The notes beneath the pieces were generated by a model, which saw nothing but the letters and a program-made list of their open reading frames with translations, was not told the DNA's origin and did no database searches. Below are positions 62,417-64,000 of a stretch of DNA of 64,000 nt, piece after piece; position 1 is the first letter of the stretch; every line of letters begins with the position of its first letter. Source of the stretch: Bacillota bacterium. Lineage in GTDB: Bacteria > Bacillota > Clostridia > Acetivibrionales > DTU013. Location of the stretch: positions 192,560-256,559 of the forward strand of contig JAFABI010000073.1 in NCBI GenBank assembly GCA_023426125.1, in the 5' to 3' direction. Position numbers and translations under genes: made by a program.

Positions 62417-63445
62417 ATGCGACCATTGGAGTTTAAAGACGGAGTACTGAAATTAATTAACCAGACCAGATTGCCAACAGAGCTGGTTTATGTTGAGTGC
62501 CGTACATACAAAGAGGTGGCTGACGCCATTACCGACATGATCGTCCGCGGCGCTCCGGCCATAGGGGTGACCGCTGCATATGGCATAGCCATTGGAGCTT
62601 CCGCCATAGATACCGGATCAAAGGAAGCCTTCTTTAAGGAGCTTGAGGAAATTTGCACTGTAATCCGAAGCACACGCCCGACAGCCGTAAACCTTTTCTG
62701 GGCTGTGGACAGGATGCGCAGGAAGGCTTTGGAATGCAACGCTCCGGATCTGGCGGAAATCAAGGCTTTGCTCGTCAGGGAAGCCTGTGAAATGGACCGT
62801 GAGGACGTTGAAATCAACAAGACCCTCGGGCTGCATGGCAGCAAGCTCATCAAGGATGGCTTTACCATTTTGACCCACTGCAATGCCGGCGCCCTTGCCA
62901 CCTGTGATTATGGAACTGCCCTTGGAGTCATACGCGCAGCACAGGAAGCAGGTAAAAAGATCAATGTCTACGCCGACGAAACCAGGCCTTATCTCCAGGG
63001 TGCACGGCTTACGGCATGGGAGCTTCATCAGGACGGTATTCCCGTTACGCTGATCTGTGACAATATGGCCGGCCATTTTATGAAAAAAGGCGTCATTGAC
63101 TGTGTCGTCGTCGGCGCCGACAGAATCGCATCCAACGGCGACACGGCAAACAAGATCGGGACTTACAGTGTAGCCGTGCTGGCAAAGGAAAACAACATTC
63201 CGTTTTATGTAGCCGCACCGGTTTCCACCATTGATTTTTCCATTGAATCGGGAGACAGCATCCCCATCGAGGAAAGAAAAGCCGAAGAAGTTACGCATCT
63301 TCGAGGGATCCGGCTTGCTCCCGAGGGAATCTCGGTTGCGAATCCGGCCTTTGACGTGACGCCAAACCGGTATATAACTGCAATTATCACAGAAAAGGGT
63401 GTGGTCTATCCGCCTTATGACAGCAGCATAGCCAGACTTAAGTGA
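62417..63445 (+). CDS. mtnA: Methylthioribose-1-phosphate isomerase
   Basis: 342 aa. Next step of methionine salvage. Signatures: VRGAPAIGVTAAYG, RPTAVNLFWAVDRM, the catalytic cysteine in THCNAGALATCDYG, DETRPYLQGARLTAWEL and the aspartate in GADRIASNGDTANKIGTY. 15 bases after mtnP in one operon. Related to eIF2B-like proteins, but these motifs are specific. Confidence 0.95.
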   Translation: MRPLEFKDGVLKLINQTRLPTELVYVECRTYKEVADAITDMIVRGAPAIGVTAAYGIAIGASAIDTGSKEAFFKELEEICTVIRSTRPTAVNLFWAVDRMRRKALECNAPDLAEIKALLVREACEMDREDVEINKTLGLHGSKLIKDGFTILTHCNAGALATCDYGTALGVIRAAQEAGKKINVYADETRPYLQGARLTAWELHQDGIPVTLICDNMAGHFMKKGVIDCVVVGADRIASNGDTANKIGTYSVAVLAKENNIPFYVAAPVSTIDFSIESGDSIPIEERKAEEVTHLRGIRLAPEGISVANPAFDVTPNRYITAIITEKGVVYPPYDSSIARLK

Positions 63446-63832
63446 GATTTCCCGGCAATGGTAAAAGCCGTATAATTGTATATAGTAAGATTTTTGGGTA
63501 AAAGGTTCTGTAGGGGCGCGCATTGCGCGTCCACACAGGACATATAAAACAGTACCTAACTCGACAACCAGTTCGTCACCGTTTATATGATAAGTTTCAT
63601 TATTGCCTCCATCCAATAGCAGCCAGTCAATTAACATATAAGCTTGTTGCGGTTCTATATTTTTGCCGGAGATATATCATAAGGGCGGTGCAATACGATG
63701 TTTTGTCGCTTGTTCGTATATATAGGCTAATTTTATTATTGTAGGCTCACTGTAATTGTCAAAAAGTCAGCACATAGAAAGACGGAAATCAAAGTGAGAT
63801 AATACCATCATAAACAATGGAGGTATTATCAG
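63446..63832. other. Intergenic region with short palindromic repeat and probable IS66 left end
   Basis: GTAGGGGCGCGCATTGCGCGTCC at about 63511-63533 is a clean copy of the palindromic repeat family. From about 63742 (GTAGGCTCACTGTAATTGTC) the sequence is probably the left terminal region of the insertion element that follows; the exact end cannot be set from one side. Confidence 0.5.
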
Positions 63833-64000
63833 ATGAGAAGTAAAGAACTTGTAGTCACACGGCACAGTCAAATTGAATCTTTTCGGGCTTCGGGCCAAAC
63901 TGCAGAAGAATGGTGCAAGGAAAATGGTATCACTGTATCAACTTTAAAATACTGGATAACAAAAACAAACCGGGAAAACAAACAAGCAAAACAGGGATTT
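63833..64000 (+). mobile_element. tnpA: IS66-family accessory gene tnpA (5' part, cut by window edge)
   Basis: 56 residues visible, open to the edge. SFRASGQTAEEWCKENGITVSTLKYWITK matches (in two halves) the HTH of IS66 TnpA accessory proteins. GGAGG is 9 bases before ATG. TnpB and TnpC should follow outside the window. Confidence 0.8.

Noticed and set aside
62618..63637. 339-residue minus-strand open frame
   Set aside because: Antisense shadow of mtnA, which has complete catalytic motifs and a good ribosome binding site.

Overview
The window looks like the chromosome of a spore-forming, anaerobic Firmicute of the class Clostridia. The main evidence is sporulation and coat genes (spoIID-like, yqfC/yqfD, pdaA-like, cotJABC, yteA), a lysine riboswitch, the recO-era-cdd-dgkA-ybeY-pgpH-phoH-yqfD-yqfC gene order, strong AGGAGG ribosome binding sites, and frequent TTG/GTG starts. 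I cannot name a species. The G+C is intermediate for most of the window, visibly higher in the xylan locus (about 6.8-17.6 kb) and lower in an AT-rich accessory stretch (about 44.8-47.1 kb).

Layout. (1) 1-1330: 5' part of a SpoIID/LytB-domain protein running off the left edge. (2) 1531-5146: lysine/diaminopimelate operon (promoter, lysine riboswitch, terminator, asd, dapA, dapB, stand-alone ACT-domain protein), ending in a large inverted-repeat region. (3) 5439-6812: a YesL-like membrane protein with an acidic tail, and tRNA-Leu(GAG). (4) 6843-17645: a glucuronoxylan/aldouronate locus with alpha-glucuronidase (GH67), an Lpl-type ABC importer, a one-chain esterase-GH3 fusion and a divergent AraC regulator. 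(5) 17674-28859: a long leftward housekeeping and sporulation cluster from two DUF881 genes and pdaA/yqfC down to era and recO. (6) 29071-32570: an orphan small gene, an NDP-sugar pyrophosphorylase/phosphomannomutase-like fusion and a small CBM25 protein. (7) 32864-38810: a folate operon (folE, pabA, pabB, pabC, HD hydrolase, folP, folBK). (8) 39367-47026: an accessory region with a truncated hydrolase, a UMF1 transporter overlapping a phospholipase-C-like gene, a BlaI/BlaR1 pair with two operators, an internally duplicated small protein, a frameshifted methyltransferase and a second phospholipase-like gene. (9) 47308-55138: tRNA-Leu(CAA), a nitrilase-family amidase, the cotJ operon, an LRR remnant, dGTPase, an SDR enzyme and HelD. 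(10) 55480-61397: a membrane-anchored unknown, PTS enzyme I overlapping a GGDEF-EAL protein, and yteA with two small partners. (11) 61613-63445: methionine salvage mtnP-mtnA, followed at the right edge by the start of an IS66-type element.

How the parts work together. The asd-dapA-dapB enzymes feed diaminopimelate and lysine synthesis and are lysine-controlled by the riboswitch; the ACT protein may add allosteric control. The xylan locus would import glucuronic-acid-decorated xylo-oligosaccharides and strip methylglucuronate, acetyl and xylose groups inside the cell. The folate cluster covers pterin and p-aminobenzoate branches up to dihydropteroate, and the HD hydrolase is a candidate for the otherwise missing pterin-phosphate dephosphorylation.

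Several families of short dispersed repeats sit in operon gaps (yqfC/yqfD, phoH/pgpH, HD/pabC, around the truncated hydrolase). No CRISPR array, rRNA or complete prophage was seen. The most interesting leads are the esterase-GH3 fusion in the aldouronate locus, the stand-alone ACT protein under lysine riboswitch control, the HD protein in the folate operon, the repeat cluster splitting yqfC from yqfD, the 160-bp inverted-end repeat family and the BlaR1-type receptor with a non-penicillin-binding sensor.
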